DNA from: WHSW01 sp963759295
GTDB lineage: Bacteria > Actinomycetota > Thermoleophilia > Solirubrobacterales > 70-9
Length of the DNA stretch: 64,000 nucleotides
Reading direction: 5' to 3'
NCBI GenBank assembly: GCA_963759295.1
Contig: CAVWYT010000010.1
Coordinates: 310,001 to 374,000, forward strand
Below the pieces are notes generated by a model. It was given only the letters and a program-made list of their open reading frames with translations, was not told the DNA's origin and ran no database searches. Positions 1 through 8,043 of the stretch are shown here, piece after piece. The position numbers and the translations under genes are program-made. The first letter of the stretch is position 1. Every line of letters begins with the position of its first letter.

Positions 1-1089
1 GAGCTGCCGTATCGATTGCGGCGAGACGATCCCCGATGGGTGCCGCCGCTTCGGTTCGAGCGCCGGCAGTTCCTCGACCGGCGCAAGAACCCGTGGTTCG
101 AGCACGCCGAGGCCGAGCTGATGCTCGCCGAGCGCGGCGGCGAGGTCGTGGGGCGCATCAGCGCCCAGATAGACCACCGCTGGGACGAGTATCGGGGCGG
201 AAACGACGGCATGTTCGGGTTCTTCGAGGCCGAGGACGACCCGGAGGTGGTCGGGGCGCTGATCGACGCGGCGGCGGCCTGGCTGCGCGACCGCGGCCGC
301 GCGCGAATGCTGGGGCCGATGGACTTCACCACCAATGACGAGGTCGGGATCCTGATCGAGGGCTATGACGAGCCGGCGATGATCCTCGAGCCCTGGCACC
401 CGCCCTACTACTCACAGCGCCTCGAGGCGCACGGCCTCGACAAGGCGATCGATCTGCTGATGTGGACGCTGTGGCTCGGTGAGCTCAGGGAGGGCCACTC
501 CTTTCACCCACTGATCCACACGGCGGCCGAGAAGTCGCGCGAGCAGGGAGTGGTGGTCCGGCCGATGCGAAAGCGCGGTCTCGAGGCCGAGGTGAGGCGG
601 TTCATGGACGTCTACAACGAGGCCTGGGGCGACAACTGGGGCTTCGTGCCGATCACGGAGGCGGAGGTCTCCTTCCAGGCCAAGAACCTGCGCCCGATCC
701 TCGACGAGCATTGGGCGATGATCGCCGAGCACGAGGGGGTCGTCGTCGGAGCGGCGCTGACCCTGCCGGACGTCAACCAGGCGCTGGCGCGGATGGGAGG
801 CCGGCTGCTGCCGCTCGGCTGGTGGCACTTCCTACGCCGCAAGCGCTACATCGACCGGCTCAGGGTGTTCGCGCTCGGGGTCAAGCACGACTACCAGCAC
901 CTCGGCGTCGCGGCCGCGCTGTACGAGCGCCACGTTGAGATGGCAGAGAGGTTCGGCCCGCAGGGCGGGCACATGGGATGGATCCTCGAGACCAACGAGG
1001 CGATGAACCGCGCCATGGAGGGGATGGGCGGCAGGGTCGTCCAGCGCTACCGGATCTACGAGCTGGCGCTTGCCGAAGTTGCCGCTTGA
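1..1089 (+). CDS. GNAT-like N-acetyltransferase family protein (5' partial)
   Basis: The frame is open to the left edge, and the residues before the first internal TTG (position 16) read ELPYRLRRDDPRWVPPL. That resembles the conserved N-terminal region of a family of GNAT-fold proteins, so the true start lies outside the window. About 360 residues are visible. The C-terminal half (VVVGAALTLPDVNQAL, then HLGVAAALYERHVEMAERFG and WILETNEAMNRAMEGMGG) looks like the acetyl-CoA binding and motif B part of a GNAT domain. Family members are often annotated as hypothetical, and the substrate is unknown. The gene overlaps the next one if that gene starts at its first TTG. Confidence 0.65.
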   Translation, partial: ELPYRLRRDDPRWVPPLRFERRQFLDRRKNPWFEHAEAELMLAERGGEVVGRISAQIDHRWDEYRGGNDGMFGFFEAEDDPEVVGALIDAAAAWLRDRGRARMLGPMDFTTNDEVGILIEGYDEPAMILEPWHPPYYSQRLEAHGLDKAIDLLMWTLWLGELREGHSFHPLIHTAAEKSREQGVVVRPMRKRGLEAEVRRFMDVYNEAWGDNWGFVPITEAEVSFQAKNLRPILDEHWAMIAEHEGVVVGAALTLPDVNQALARMGGRLLPLGWWHFLRRKRYIDRLRVFALGVKHDYQHLGVAAALYERHVEMAERFGPQGGHMGWILETNEAMNRAMEGMGGRVVQRYRIYELALAEVAA

Positions 1090-1438
1090 CAACCCCTTAG
1101 AGTTCAAGCGCGTGCGAGAGGAGTTACTGGAAACCGAGGCCGTCGAGATCTCGGAGCTCGACGGCGAGGTCTCGGAGGAGGCCGTCCCGAGGCCTCTCCC
1201 CGCTCCGGCGGGGGAGCGTTCCGATGTCTCCCTCTGGCGCGGCGAGGTCCGCACGGCGGCGATCGCCGCCGCGGGCGGCCTGGTCGCCGGCGCCGCCACC
1301 GTGGCCGCCGTGCGCGCCACCCGGAGCGCGTCGGGCAAAGGTCCCTCGCGTCGATCGAGCCGCGGCAAGGAACGACCTGTGAAGGTGCTCGCCAGCCGGT
1401 CGTTTCTCGTCGACGTCCACCTGCTCGACAAGAGCTAG
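1070..1438 (+). CDS. Small membrane-anchored protein of unknown function
   Basis: This 122-residue protein is not recognised. It has an acidic N-terminal part (REELLETEAVEISELDGEVSEEA), then a proline-rich stretch. One Ala/Gly/Val-rich hydrophobic segment follows (about residues 63-83, AAIAAAGGLVAGAATVAAVRA). A basic Ser/Arg linker leads to a short hydrophobic tail ending FLVDVHLLDKS. The TTG start at 1070 lies inside the preceding gene; a GTG at 1112 would give a shorter protein and may be the real start. The stop directly abuts the GTG start of the glycosylase gene, so the two are probably co-transcribed and translationally coupled. Confidence 0.5.
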   Translation: MPKLPLDNPLEFKRVREELLETEAVEISELDGEVSEEAVPRPLPAPAGERSDVSLWRGEVRTAAIAAAGGLVAGAATVAAVRATRSASGKGPSRRSSRGKERPVKVLASRSFLVDVHLLDKS

Positions 1439-2377
1439 GTGCCCCGAGTGCCGACGCCGGCCGCCGTCGAGGCCGCCGTGCGCCCCGCATGGACCTACCG
1501 GCTGGGACGCGGAGGGCGCGACGGGGTCCTGCGCCGCCGCGGCCGGGTGCTGTCGCGCCTGCTTGCGGTCGGGGCCGAGCGGGTCGTCGTGCACGTCTGG
1601 CAGCCGGCGCGCGACCGCGTCGTGCTGCGGGCCGCGGCAGCCGACGGCGACTGCGAACGCGAGCAGCTCGAGCGGGCGATCGAGCGGATGCGGTTTGCGA
1701 TCGGCGTCGACGACGACCTGAGCGAGTTCGCCCGCGCGTTTCGCGGCGACCCGCTGATCGGCGCGGCGATCCATCACCGCCCGTGGCACCGTCCGAGGCG
1801 CCGGCCGTGGCCGTGGGAGGCGCTCGCCTGGGCCGTCACCGAGCAGCTGATCGAGGCGAGCAGGGCGGCCCGGATCCAGCGGCGGATCGTGCGCCGCTGG
1901 GGCGACGAGCTCGAGCCCTGCGACCTAGGCGCCTGGCGCGGCCCCGGCTCGCTGCGCGACGTCCCCGCGGCCGAGCTGATCGCGGGACGCGCGCCCGCGG
2001 AGCTCGCCTCGATGGACCTCGCTCCGTCGCGCGCGGTGGCCCTGATCCGATGCGCCCGCGAGGTCGCCGCCGGGCGGGTGGACCCGGGCGACGCCGCCGG
2101 TGATCGCCGTCTCGCGCGGATCGCCGGGATCGGCCCGTGGACGCTCCAGGTGCTGGGGCTCAGCGGTCGCGGTGAGCCCGACTCGCTGCCGGCGGGCGAC
2201 CTCGCCTACGTCAAGCTCGTCGGGGTCCTCGGCCGCCTCGGCCGCCGCGCGACGGTCGAGGAGGTCGAGGAGTACTTCGCTCCCTACGCCCCGTTTCGCG
2301 GGCTCGCCGGATCCTTCGCGCTCGTCCGCTGGCACGGTGCCGTCGCCGAGGCGGGCCCGCAGCGGCTGGCCGCCTGA
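1439..2377 (+). CDS. AlkA-like DNA-3-methyladenine glycosylase (HhH-GPD family)
   Basis: The 312-residue product resembles DNA glycosylases of the HhH-GPD superfamily, which excise alkylated purines in base excision repair. The helix-hairpin-helix is at about residues 225-236 (LARIAGIGPWTLQ). The expected catalytic aspartate follows in PAGDLAY (Asp254), the spacing seen in AlkA. The N-terminal about 100 residues match the AlkA-type beta domain only loosely. The GTG start begins the base after the upstream TAG stop, which suggests translational coupling. Exact lesion specificity cannot be read from the sequence. Confidence 0.82.
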   Translation: MPRVPTPAAVEAAVRPAWTYRLGRGGRDGVLRRRGRVLSRLLAVGAERVVVHVWQPARDRVVLRAAAADGDCEREQLERAIERMRFAIGVDDDLSEFARAFRGDPLIGAAIHHRPWHRPRRRPWPWEALAWAVTEQLIEASRAARIQRRIVRRWGDELEPCDLGAWRGPGSLRDVPAAELIAGRAPAELASMDLAPSRAVALIRCAREVAAGRVDPGDAAGDRRLARIAGIGPWTLQVLGLSGRGEPDSLPAGDLAYVKLVGVLGRLGRRATVEEVEEYFAPYAPFRGLAGSFALVRWHGAVAEAGPQRLAA

Positions 2378-2448
2378 CGGGTCGCTTCGCCCGCAGCCTG
2401 ACCGCGCCGGGCGCCCGCGATCGGCTCGACCAGCCGCCGGGCCTGTGA

Positions 2449-3480
2449 CTACTCCGGGATCCTCCCGGGCAGGAGCTCGTTGGTGAGCAGCTCGTCGGCG
2501 CTCGGACGGTCGGAGATCAGCCCTCGCTCGGCGAAGAAGGCGGCGAAGCGCTCCCACTCGCGCGGGTCCATGTAGCCGAACTCCTCGGACCCGCGCTGCG
2601 CGAGCAGCGGCAGCGTCCGCGCAACCTCGGCCCGGGTCAGCTTCGGGTCGAGCCCGTTGCCCGCCCGCAGCAGCGCCGCGGTCGCGCCCGCCGGATCTGC
2701 GACCGCGGCCTCGGTGCCGCGCGCCAGCGCGGCGATGAAAAGGCGGATCGGCTGCGGGTCGTCGGCGAGCCGGTCACTGGAGGCGACGAGCACGAGCTCG
2801 TCGTAGGCCGGGATCCCGAGCCGGTCGACCGGGACCACGCGCGGGTCGCGCCCGCGCTCGGCGAGATCGACCCCCTCGACGTTGAGGAAGCCACCGAGCA
2901 TCGCGTCGGCGCGCCCGGAGAGCAGGGCCGGAAGCAGGTTGAGCCCGACGTCGACCTGGTCGACGTCGTCGAGGCCGAGCCCCGCGCGAGAGAGGATCGC
3001 GTCCAGGTAGTCGGCCTGGTAGGGGATCCCGGCGGTCGCGATCGTCTTGCCGTCGAGATCGGCGACCTCGTCGATCCCGGCGTCGGGGAGCGAGATCAAC
3101 GAGGTCAGCGGCCGCGCCACGAGCGCCGCGACCGCCTGCACCGGCAGGCCCTGCTCGCGGGCGAGCAGCACCTCGGGCTCATAGGAGATCGCCAGGTCGA
3201 CGCGCCCGGCGGCCACCTCGCGGATTGGCGCCGAGGGGTCGGAGGGGACCTTGGGGTCGACCTCGAGCCCCGCCTCGTCGAAGTAGCCGCGGTCGAGCGC
3301 CGTGTAGATGCCGGCGTGGTCGGCATTGACGTAGAAATCGAGCGCGAGCGCGACCGGCTCGGAGTCGCCGACACCGGACTCCTGCTTCTCACCGCAGCCG
3401 GCGACGAGGGTGGCGACGAGGACCAGCAGGGCGAGCGCTGGGCGGGGGGGATGCAGGCGGGTCTGCGCTCGCAAGCTCAT
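2449..3480 (-). CDS. thiY: ABC transporter substrate-binding lipoprotein, NMT1/THI5-like (thiamine precursor uptake)
   Basis: This 343-residue lipoprotein has a signal peptide ending LVAGC (lipobox), so it should be tethered to the membrane and capture substrate for the adjacent permease. The mature part begins ALDFYVNADHAGIYTALDRGYFDEAGL. This closely follows the N-terminal pattern of ThiY-type NMT1 proteins, which bind formyl-aminopyrimidine or hydroxymethylpyrimidine precursors of thiamine. ISYEPEVLLAREQG is also typical. The start ATG at 3480 overlaps the permease stop by 4 nt; an upstream extension in the same frame is GC-rich noise. A TPP riboswitch upstream of the operon supports a thiamine-related substrate over nitrate or taurine. 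Confidence 0.82.
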   Translation of the reverse strand: MSLRAQTRLHPPRPALALLVLVATLVAGCGEKQESGVGDSEPVALALDFYVNADHAGIYTALDRGYFDEAGLEVDPKVPSDPSAPIREVAAGRVDLAISYEPEVLLAREQGLPVQAVAALVARPLTSLISLPDAGIDEVADLDGKTIATAGIPYQADYLDAILSRAGLGLDDVDQVDVGLNLLPALLSGRADAMLGGFLNVEGVDLAERGRDPRVVPVDRLGIPAYDELVLVASSDRLADDPQPIRLFIAALARGTEAAVADPAGATAALLRAGNGLDPKLTRAEVARTLPLLAQRGSEEFGYMDPREWERFAAFFAERGLISDRPSADELLTNELLPGRIPE

Positions 3481-4250
3481 GCCGGGCGGGGGGTCCCGGG
3501 TCGCCACCAGGCGACCCGGCGCTCGATCAGCGCCAGGATTCCGAACAGGCTCAGCGCGATAGCGGAGAGGACCACGACCGCGGCGAACACACGGGCGGTC
3601 TGCACCTGGCCCTGGGCGATCAGGATCAGGTGGCCGAGGCCCTCGTCGGCACCCGACCATTCGCCGAACACGGCACCGATCACCGAGACGACAGCGGCGA
3701 TCTTCGCCCCGCTGAGCAGGAACGGCAGCGCCGACGGGATCTCCACCCGCCAGAGGATCTGCGACCGTCCGGCGTCGAGGGTGCGCATCATCCGCGGCAG
3801 CTCGGGGTCGACCGAGCGCAGGCCGTCGAGCGTGTTGACGGTGATCGGGAAGAAGCAGACCAGCGCGATGATCGCCAGCTTAGGTCCGAGCCCGAAGCCG
3901 AGCCAGACGACCAGGATCGGCGCGATCGCGATCACCGGCACAGTCTGTGAGGCGACGAGCAGCGGATAGAAGGCGCGCCGAAGCACGTCCGAGAGGTGCA
4001 ATGCGAGCGCGAACGCGAATCCGAGCACGGCGGCGATCGTGAAGCCGAGCACCACCTCCTGCACGGTGACCCAGGCGTTGTCGGCGAGCAGGCCGCGGTC
4101 GCTCCACAGCGAGTCGGCCACGTCGCTCGGTGCCGGGACCAGGAACGGCTCGATCCCGAGCGCGTCGGCGATCAGATCCCAGCGCGCCGCGAGCTCCCAC
4201 GCCGCGACGAGCAGCGCGATCACGGCCAGTGGCAACAGCCAGCGCCTCAT
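3477..4250 (-). CDS. thiX: ABC transporter permease (thiamine precursor importer)
   Basis: The 257-residue protein has about six hydrophobic segments and belongs to the BPD_transp_1 (SsuC/TauC/ThiX) family. It begins MRRWLLPLAVIALLVAAWELAARW and carries an EAA-loop-like stretch (LDAGRSQILWRVEIPSALPFLLSGAK) that docks to the ATPase. The start overlaps the ATPase stop by 4 nt, and the stop overlaps the binding-protein start by 4 nt, so the three genes form a tightly coupled operon reading leftward. It is the membrane channel of the importer. Confidence 0.85.
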   Translation of the reverse strand: MRRWLLPLAVIALLVAAWELAARWDLIADALGIEPFLVPAPSDVADSLWSDRGLLADNAWVTVQEVVLGFTIAAVLGFAFALALHLSDVLRRAFYPLLVASQTVPVIAIAPILVVWLGFGLGPKLAIIALVCFFPITVNTLDGLRSVDPELPRMMRTLDAGRSQILWRVEIPSALPFLLSGAKIAAVVSVIGAVFGEWSGADEGLGHLILIAQGQVQTARVFAAVVVLSAIALSLFGILALIERRVAWWRPGTPRPA

Positions 4251-5074
4251 CGCGATCCCGCCACGAGCGCCGCCAGCGCTCGCTCCCGGGCGGCCGTGAA
4301 GGCTGAGGAGGTCACCGCCTCGAGCCGCGGCCGGCGTCGTGGCTCGGGCGAAGGGATCTCGCCGACGACTCGTCCCGGGCGCCCGGAGAGGACGAGGACG
4401 CGGTCGCAGAGGTAGAGCGCCTCCTCGACGTCGTGGGTGACGAGCAGCGTCGTGCGCCGCTCCTGAGCCAGCGCGCCCGCCAACCACTCCTGCATCTCCG
4501 CGCGGGTGATCGCGTCGAGGGCGGCGAACGGCTCGTCGAGCAGCAGCACCTGCTTTCCGGCAAGCAGGGTTCGCAGGAACGCCACCCGCTGGCGCATGCC
4601 CCCGGATAGCTCGCCGGGTCGGCTCGCCTCGAAGCCGGCTAGCCCGAAGCGCTCGAACAGCGGCCCAGCCTGCGCGCGTGCGGCGGACCGCGACGCGCCG
4701 CGGTTGCGCGCGGCAAGCGCCGCGTTGTCGATCGCTGCCAGCCACGGCAGCAGCAGGTCGCGCTGGGGCATGTAGGCGCAACGGCCGAGCCGCTCGGCCG
4801 CCACGGTATCGCCTCCGACCCGGATCTCGCCGGCATCCGGATCGAGCAGGCCTCCAACGAGCTCGAGCAGAGTCGACTTGCCGCATCCCGATGGCCCGAC
4901 CAGACCGACCACCTCGTCCGCCCTCACCTCGAGCTCGAGGCGGTCGAGCACGGCGAGCTCGCCGAACGACCGGCCGACCCCGATGACCTCTACCGAGCTG
5001 CCGGCGACGGCGTCCCGATCGGGCCCTGAAGATGTTCGAGGCTCCGCCACGGGAGCCTCAGTTGCGCCTCGCAT
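4247..5074 (-). CDS. thiZ: ABC transporter ATP-binding protein (thiamine precursor importer)
   Basis: This 275-residue ATPase energises the importer. Walker A is GPSGCGKS (residues 60-67), the signature is LSGGMRQR, Walker B is LLLDEPFAALD, and the switch histidine is in VTHDVEEAL. The first about 25 residues are not conserved. The ATG at 5074 lies only a few bases past the end of the TPP aptamer, and its Shine-Dalgarno GGAGG is part of the aptamer's 3' edge. Translation of this first gene is therefore probably what the riboswitch controls. Sequence alone does not separate it from nitrate/sulfonate ATPases; the riboswitch does. Confidence 0.85.
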   Translation of the reverse strand: MRGATEAPVAEPRTSSGPDRDAVAGSSVEVIGVGRSFGELAVLDRLELEVRADEVVGLVGPSGCGKSTLLELVGGLLDPDAGEIRVGGDTVAAERLGRCAYMPQRDLLLPWLAAIDNAALAARNRGASRSAARAQAGPLFERFGLAGFEASRPGELSGGMRQRVAFLRTLLAGKQVLLLDEPFAALDAITRAEMQEWLAGALAQERRTTLLVTHDVEEALYLCDRVLVLSGRPGRVVGEIPSPEPRRRPRLEAVTSSAFTAARERALAALVAGSR

Positions 5075-5075
5075 G

Positions 5076-5170
5076 CTCCCTCCGCGCGCATTACCGCACA
5101 GGTTCTAAGGGTCAGCGCCGGGCCTTCTTTAGAGGCGCTATCTCAGCCCGCTCGCCCGCGAGCCCCCCTG
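5076..5170 (-). promoter_or_regulatory. TPP riboswitch (THI element)
   Basis: Read on the minus strand, the leader contains the conserved thi-box elements in order: GGGG-rich P1/P2 start, a GC hairpin, GGGCTGAGAT (complement near 5140-5149), a variable P3 arm, TGACCCTTAGAACCTG (complement near 5099-5114), CGGTAATGCGCG, and GAGGGAGC (near 5076-5083). These match the TPP aptamer consensus CUGAGA...ACCCUU-GAACCUGAUCUGGAUAAUGCCAGCGUAGGGA. The 3' edge overlaps the Shine-Dalgarno of the thiZ-like gene, so ligand binding should block ribosome access when thiamine pyrophosphate is plentiful. P1 pairing was judged by eye and is weaker than usual. Confidence 0.88.
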
Positions 5171-5187
5171 GTTTCGATCAGCTACGC

Positions 5188-5193
5188 AGTCTA
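5188..5193 (-). promoter_or_regulatory. -10 element for the thiamine transport operon
   Basis: On the minus strand TAGACT lies about 18 nt upstream of the aptamer. It matches the TA[C/G]NNT hexamer found before many genes here and would place transcription start near 5181, just before the riboswitch. No convincing -35 was seen 17 nt further upstream. Confidence 0.45.
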
Positions 5194-5257
5194 ACCGCCC
5201 GCTTCGATACCCGGGTGGACGCTCGATCGCCCGCCGGGACCGCCGTACAGTCGGCAT

Positions 5258-5893
5258 GTGCCCGACGAGCTGATCAGCCGGTCGATCGAGCTGGCGAGCG
5301 GCGAGCTACGCCTGCTGCAGCCCCGCGAGTCCGCGGAGCTGCCCGATGCGGGTGGCGTCGAATGGGCGCCGATCGCGCCCTACTGGTCGGTGCTCTGGCG
5401 CAGCGGCGTGGCGCTCGCGGGCGAGCTCGACGGCGTCGAGCTCCGCGGCCTGCGCGTCGTCGAGGTCGGGTGCGGACTCGCCCTGCCGAGCATCGCCGCG
5501 GCGCGCGCCGGCGCCGCGGTGCTCGCCACCGACGCGTCCGCCGAGGCGCTGGCGCTCGCCGCGCGCAACGCGGACCTGAACGAGGTGCGGATCGAGACGG
5601 CGGCCGTCGACTGGGCGGATCCCGGCGAGCTCGTTGCCCGCGGGCCGTTCGACCTCGTGCTCGCCGCCGACGTGCTCTACGAGCGCGCCAGCGTCGCCCC
5701 GCTGCTGTCCCTGTTCCCGCGCCTCGCAGCGGAGGCCTGGCTCGCCGATCCGGGCCGGCCCGCAGCCGCCGCATTCCTCGAGCAGGCGCGGCGCCGCTGG
5801 GCCGTCGAGACGCGGATCCGCGACGTCGTCCGGCTCCACCGGCTGGAGCTGCGCCACGTCCACCGGCCCGAGCCGCAATACGCTGGGCGGTGA
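5258..5893 (+). CDS. Class I SAM-dependent methyltransferase
   Basis: The 211-residue protein has a SAM-binding motif I, VVEVGCGLALPSIAAARAGA (from residue 67). It also has an acidic motif II region (VLATDASAEALALAARNADLN) and FDLVLAADVLYE. The APYWSVLWRSG stretch before motif I is typical of the nicotinamide N-methyltransferase/lysine methyltransferase-like (Methyltransf_16) group. The substrate is unknown. The GTG start has a TACAGT hexamer 6 nt upstream (5246-5251) and no clear ribosome binding site, suggesting a leaderless transcript. It is divergent from the thiamine transport operon. Confidence 0.72.
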   Translation: MPDELISRSIELASGELRLLQPRESAELPDAGGVEWAPIAPYWSVLWRSGVALAGELDGVELRGLRVVEVGCGLALPSIAAARAGAAVLATDASAEALALAARNADLNEVRIETAAVDWADPGELVARGPFDLVLAADVLYERASVAPLLSLFPRLAAEAWLADPGRPAAAAFLEQARRRWAVETRIRDVVRLHRLELRHVHRPEPQYAGR

Positions 5894-5915
5894 GCGGTCC
5901 GACGGAGGGAGAGAC

Positions 5916-6621
5916 ATGGAGATGGAAGCGAAGGTCGCGCTGGTCACCGGGGCGAGCGGCGGTATCGGTGCGGCGGTGGCGCGCAAGCTGCACGACGCCG
6001 GGGCATCGGTCGGGCTGCTCTCGCGGCGCGGCGAGGACCTCGGACTTGACCGCGGTCTGGGGTTGGCCTGCGACGTCCGCGATCGCGCCGCAGTCGCCGC
6101 GGCCGCCGACGCGCGTCGTCGAGCGCTTCGGGCGCCTCGACGTCGCCGTCGCGAACGCCGGGGTCGGGGCCTACGGGCCGTTCCTCGAGCTCGACCCGGA
6201 GCAGGTCGAGGCGATGATCGACGTCAACCTCAAGGGGACGCTGTACACGGCGGCGGCGGCCCTTCCCCACCTGATCGCCACGGGCGCGGGGGACTTCGTC
6301 TCGCTGGCGAGCGTCGCGGGCCTGCGTGCGTTCCCGGGCGAGGCCGTCTACAACGCGTCGAAGTTCGGCCAGCTCGGTTTCACCCGGGCCCTCGACCACG
6401 AGCTGCGCGAGCGCGGCGTGCGAGCCACCTGCGTCTGCCCGGGGGGCGTGAACACGGAGTTCGCGATCGGCACCGGCCGCGAGTCCGGCGACCCGGAGCT
6501 CGAGGGGATGCTGACCGCGGAGGAGGTCGCCGACGTCGTCCTGTTCACGGTCACGCGACCGCGGCGGATGCGGATCCTGACCACGAGCTTTCGCCCGATG
6601 AGCGAGCCCTCCTGGGGCTGA
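5916..6621 (+). pseudogene. Short-chain dehydrogenase/reductase, interrupted by a +1 frameshift
   Basis: The N-terminal frame begins MEMEAKVALVTGASGGIGAAVARKLH with the Rossmann motif TGASGGIG, preceded by a strong GGAGGGAG ribosome binding site. After about 65 residues the homology moves to another frame (VVERFGRLDVAVANAGVGAYG). That frame carries NAG, the catalytic serine region SLASVAG, YNASKFG (Tyr-x-x-x-Lys) and CPGGVNT. The jump is near 6111-6116, where GCG-C-GTC has one base too many; total length is 3n+1. Corrected, it would be an ordinary SDR of about 235 residues. A sequence error is the simpler explanation, but real inactivation cannot be excluded. Confidence 0.8.
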
Positions 6622-6635
6622 GGCCTGCTCCGCGC

Positions 6636-8015
6636 CTACTCGACCGCCGGCGTCCCGCCGGCCACCACGTCGACGAAGTTCTCGAGCTGCTTCGTCGTCC
6701 AGCACTCGAACGCGGCGGTGCAATGCCGTTCATAGGCGGCCATCACGGAGTCGCCGTAGTTCCAGTAGAGCTTCGGCTCGGGGTTGAGCCAGAACGTGCG
6801 ACCGGCACGCTCGGAGATCCGCGCGAACACCTCGGCGTGCGGCTCGCGGCCGTTGGTGCGGGCGTCGCCGAGCACGATCACCGTCGAGCGCGGGTCGAGA
6901 TCGGGGGAGATCTCGTCGAAGAACTCGAGCCACACGCGTCCGTAGTCGGTGTAGCCCGAGACGTCCGCGACGCCGCCCTCGCGGCTGATCTTCTCGGAGA
7001 TCTTGCGGAAGTCGCGCTCGCGCTCGAACACCTCGGTGACCTCGCTGATCCGCTCGATGAACACGAAGCTGCGCAGCTTTCGAAACGAGTCGTGGAGGGC
7101 GTGAAGGACGGAGAGGAAGAACACGCTCGCCGAGGTCACCGAGGTCGACACGTCGCAGAGCACGTAGATCTCCGGACGTCGCGGGCGCCTCGGCCGATAG
7201 CGAAGCCGAAGCGGCACGCCGCCGGTCTCCAGCGAGGCGCGCATCGTGCGCCGCATGTCGACCGTGGCCGCGCGCTTGCGGCCGCGCTGCTCGTGACCGA
7301 GGGTGGCCAGGCGGCGCTTCAGCTGGGCGACCGACCGGTGCACCGCGGCCAGGTCCTGGGTCGGGCTCGTCGGCAGGGCGCGATCGAGCTCGGCGAGCGG
7401 GCGTGAGGGTGGCATCTTCTGCGTGCGCTCGATCAGCGCCCGCTCGAGCTCTCGCCGAAGGTGGCGCTCGAACCCCTGGATCTGCTCGCGCGCGAGCGGT
7501 GGGCCGTCGCGCTCGGAGTCGCGGCCGCTGACCTGGAGGCCGAGGGTGCGCCGAATCCGCTGAACGTCGACCCCGACAACCCCGGAGCCCTCCCCCTGGC
7601 GGCCGAAGGCGGCGATCGCCAGCCGGGCGGCGTCGCGCATCTCGCCATCGCGGCCACCGGCGATCGCCTGCCTGATCGCCTCGCGAAGCTGGTCGAGATC
7701 GAGCTCGTCACCGCCCTCGTAGCGGCGCTCCTCACGCACCTCGCGTTCGAGCGCCTCGGACTCGGCGGCGCGGAAGAAGTAGCGCTCGAAGAGGAGCTCG
7801 AACACGCGCCGGTCCTCCTGCGACTTGGCGATCGTCGCGGCCAGCGCCTCGCGGAAGTCGGCCTGCTCGGCCCACGGGACCGCCTCGAGGGCGGCGAACG
7901 CGTCGAGGATCTCGGCGGTGCCGACGGAGACGCCCTCGCTGCGAAGCTCCTCGCAGAAGGCGGCGATCCGCGGGGCGAGGCCGGGGGGCAGAACGGCCGT
8001 GCCCGCCATCGTCAC
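6636..8015 (-). CDS. VWA domain protein, CoxE-like
   Basis: This 459-residue protein has a charged helical N-terminal half and a C-terminal von Willebrand factor A domain. The MIDAS motif is DVSTSV (Asp288-x-Ser-x-Ser292) in IYVLCDVSTSV. Such CoxE-type proteins work with MoxR AAA+ ATPases as metal-dependent adaptors in assembling or activating target enzymes, for example CO dehydrogenase. No cox, norQ or other obvious client gene is nearby. The start may be the first ATG or the one two codons on. It lies 28 nt downstream of the MoxR gene on the same strand. Confidence 0.8.
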   Translation of the reverse strand: MTMAGTAVLPPGLAPRIAAFCEELRSEGVSVGTAEILDAFAALEAVPWAEQADFREALAATIAKSQEDRRVFELLFERYFFRAAESEALEREVREERRYEGGDELDLDQLREAIRQAIAGGRDGEMRDAARLAIAAFGRQGEGSGVVGVDVQRIRRTLGLQVSGRDSERDGPPLAREQIQGFERHLRRELERALIERTQKMPPSRPLAELDRALPTSPTQDLAAVHRSVAQLKRRLATLGHEQRGRKRAATVDMRRTMRASLETGGVPLRLRYRPRRPRRPEIYVLCDVSTSVTSASVFFLSVLHALHDSFRKLRSFVFIERISEVTEVFERERDFRKISEKISREGGVADVSGYTDYGRVWLEFFDEISPDLDPRSTVIVLGDARTNGREPHAEVFARISERAGRTFWLNPEPKLYWNYGDSVMAAYERHCTAAFECWTTKQLENFVDVVAGGTPAVE

Positions 8016-8043
8016 TCGTCGGCCGACGCGAGGCGCGAGTCGC

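Noticed and set aside
2449..5074. Nitrate/sulfonate/taurine transporter
   Set aside because: ATPase and permease alone would allow this, but the binding protein has the ThiY pattern and the leader is a TPP riboswitch.
6111..6116. Programmed ribosomal frameshift in the SDR
   Set aside because: No slippery heptamer or downstream pseudoknot was seen, and five unrelated genes show similar one-base shifts.
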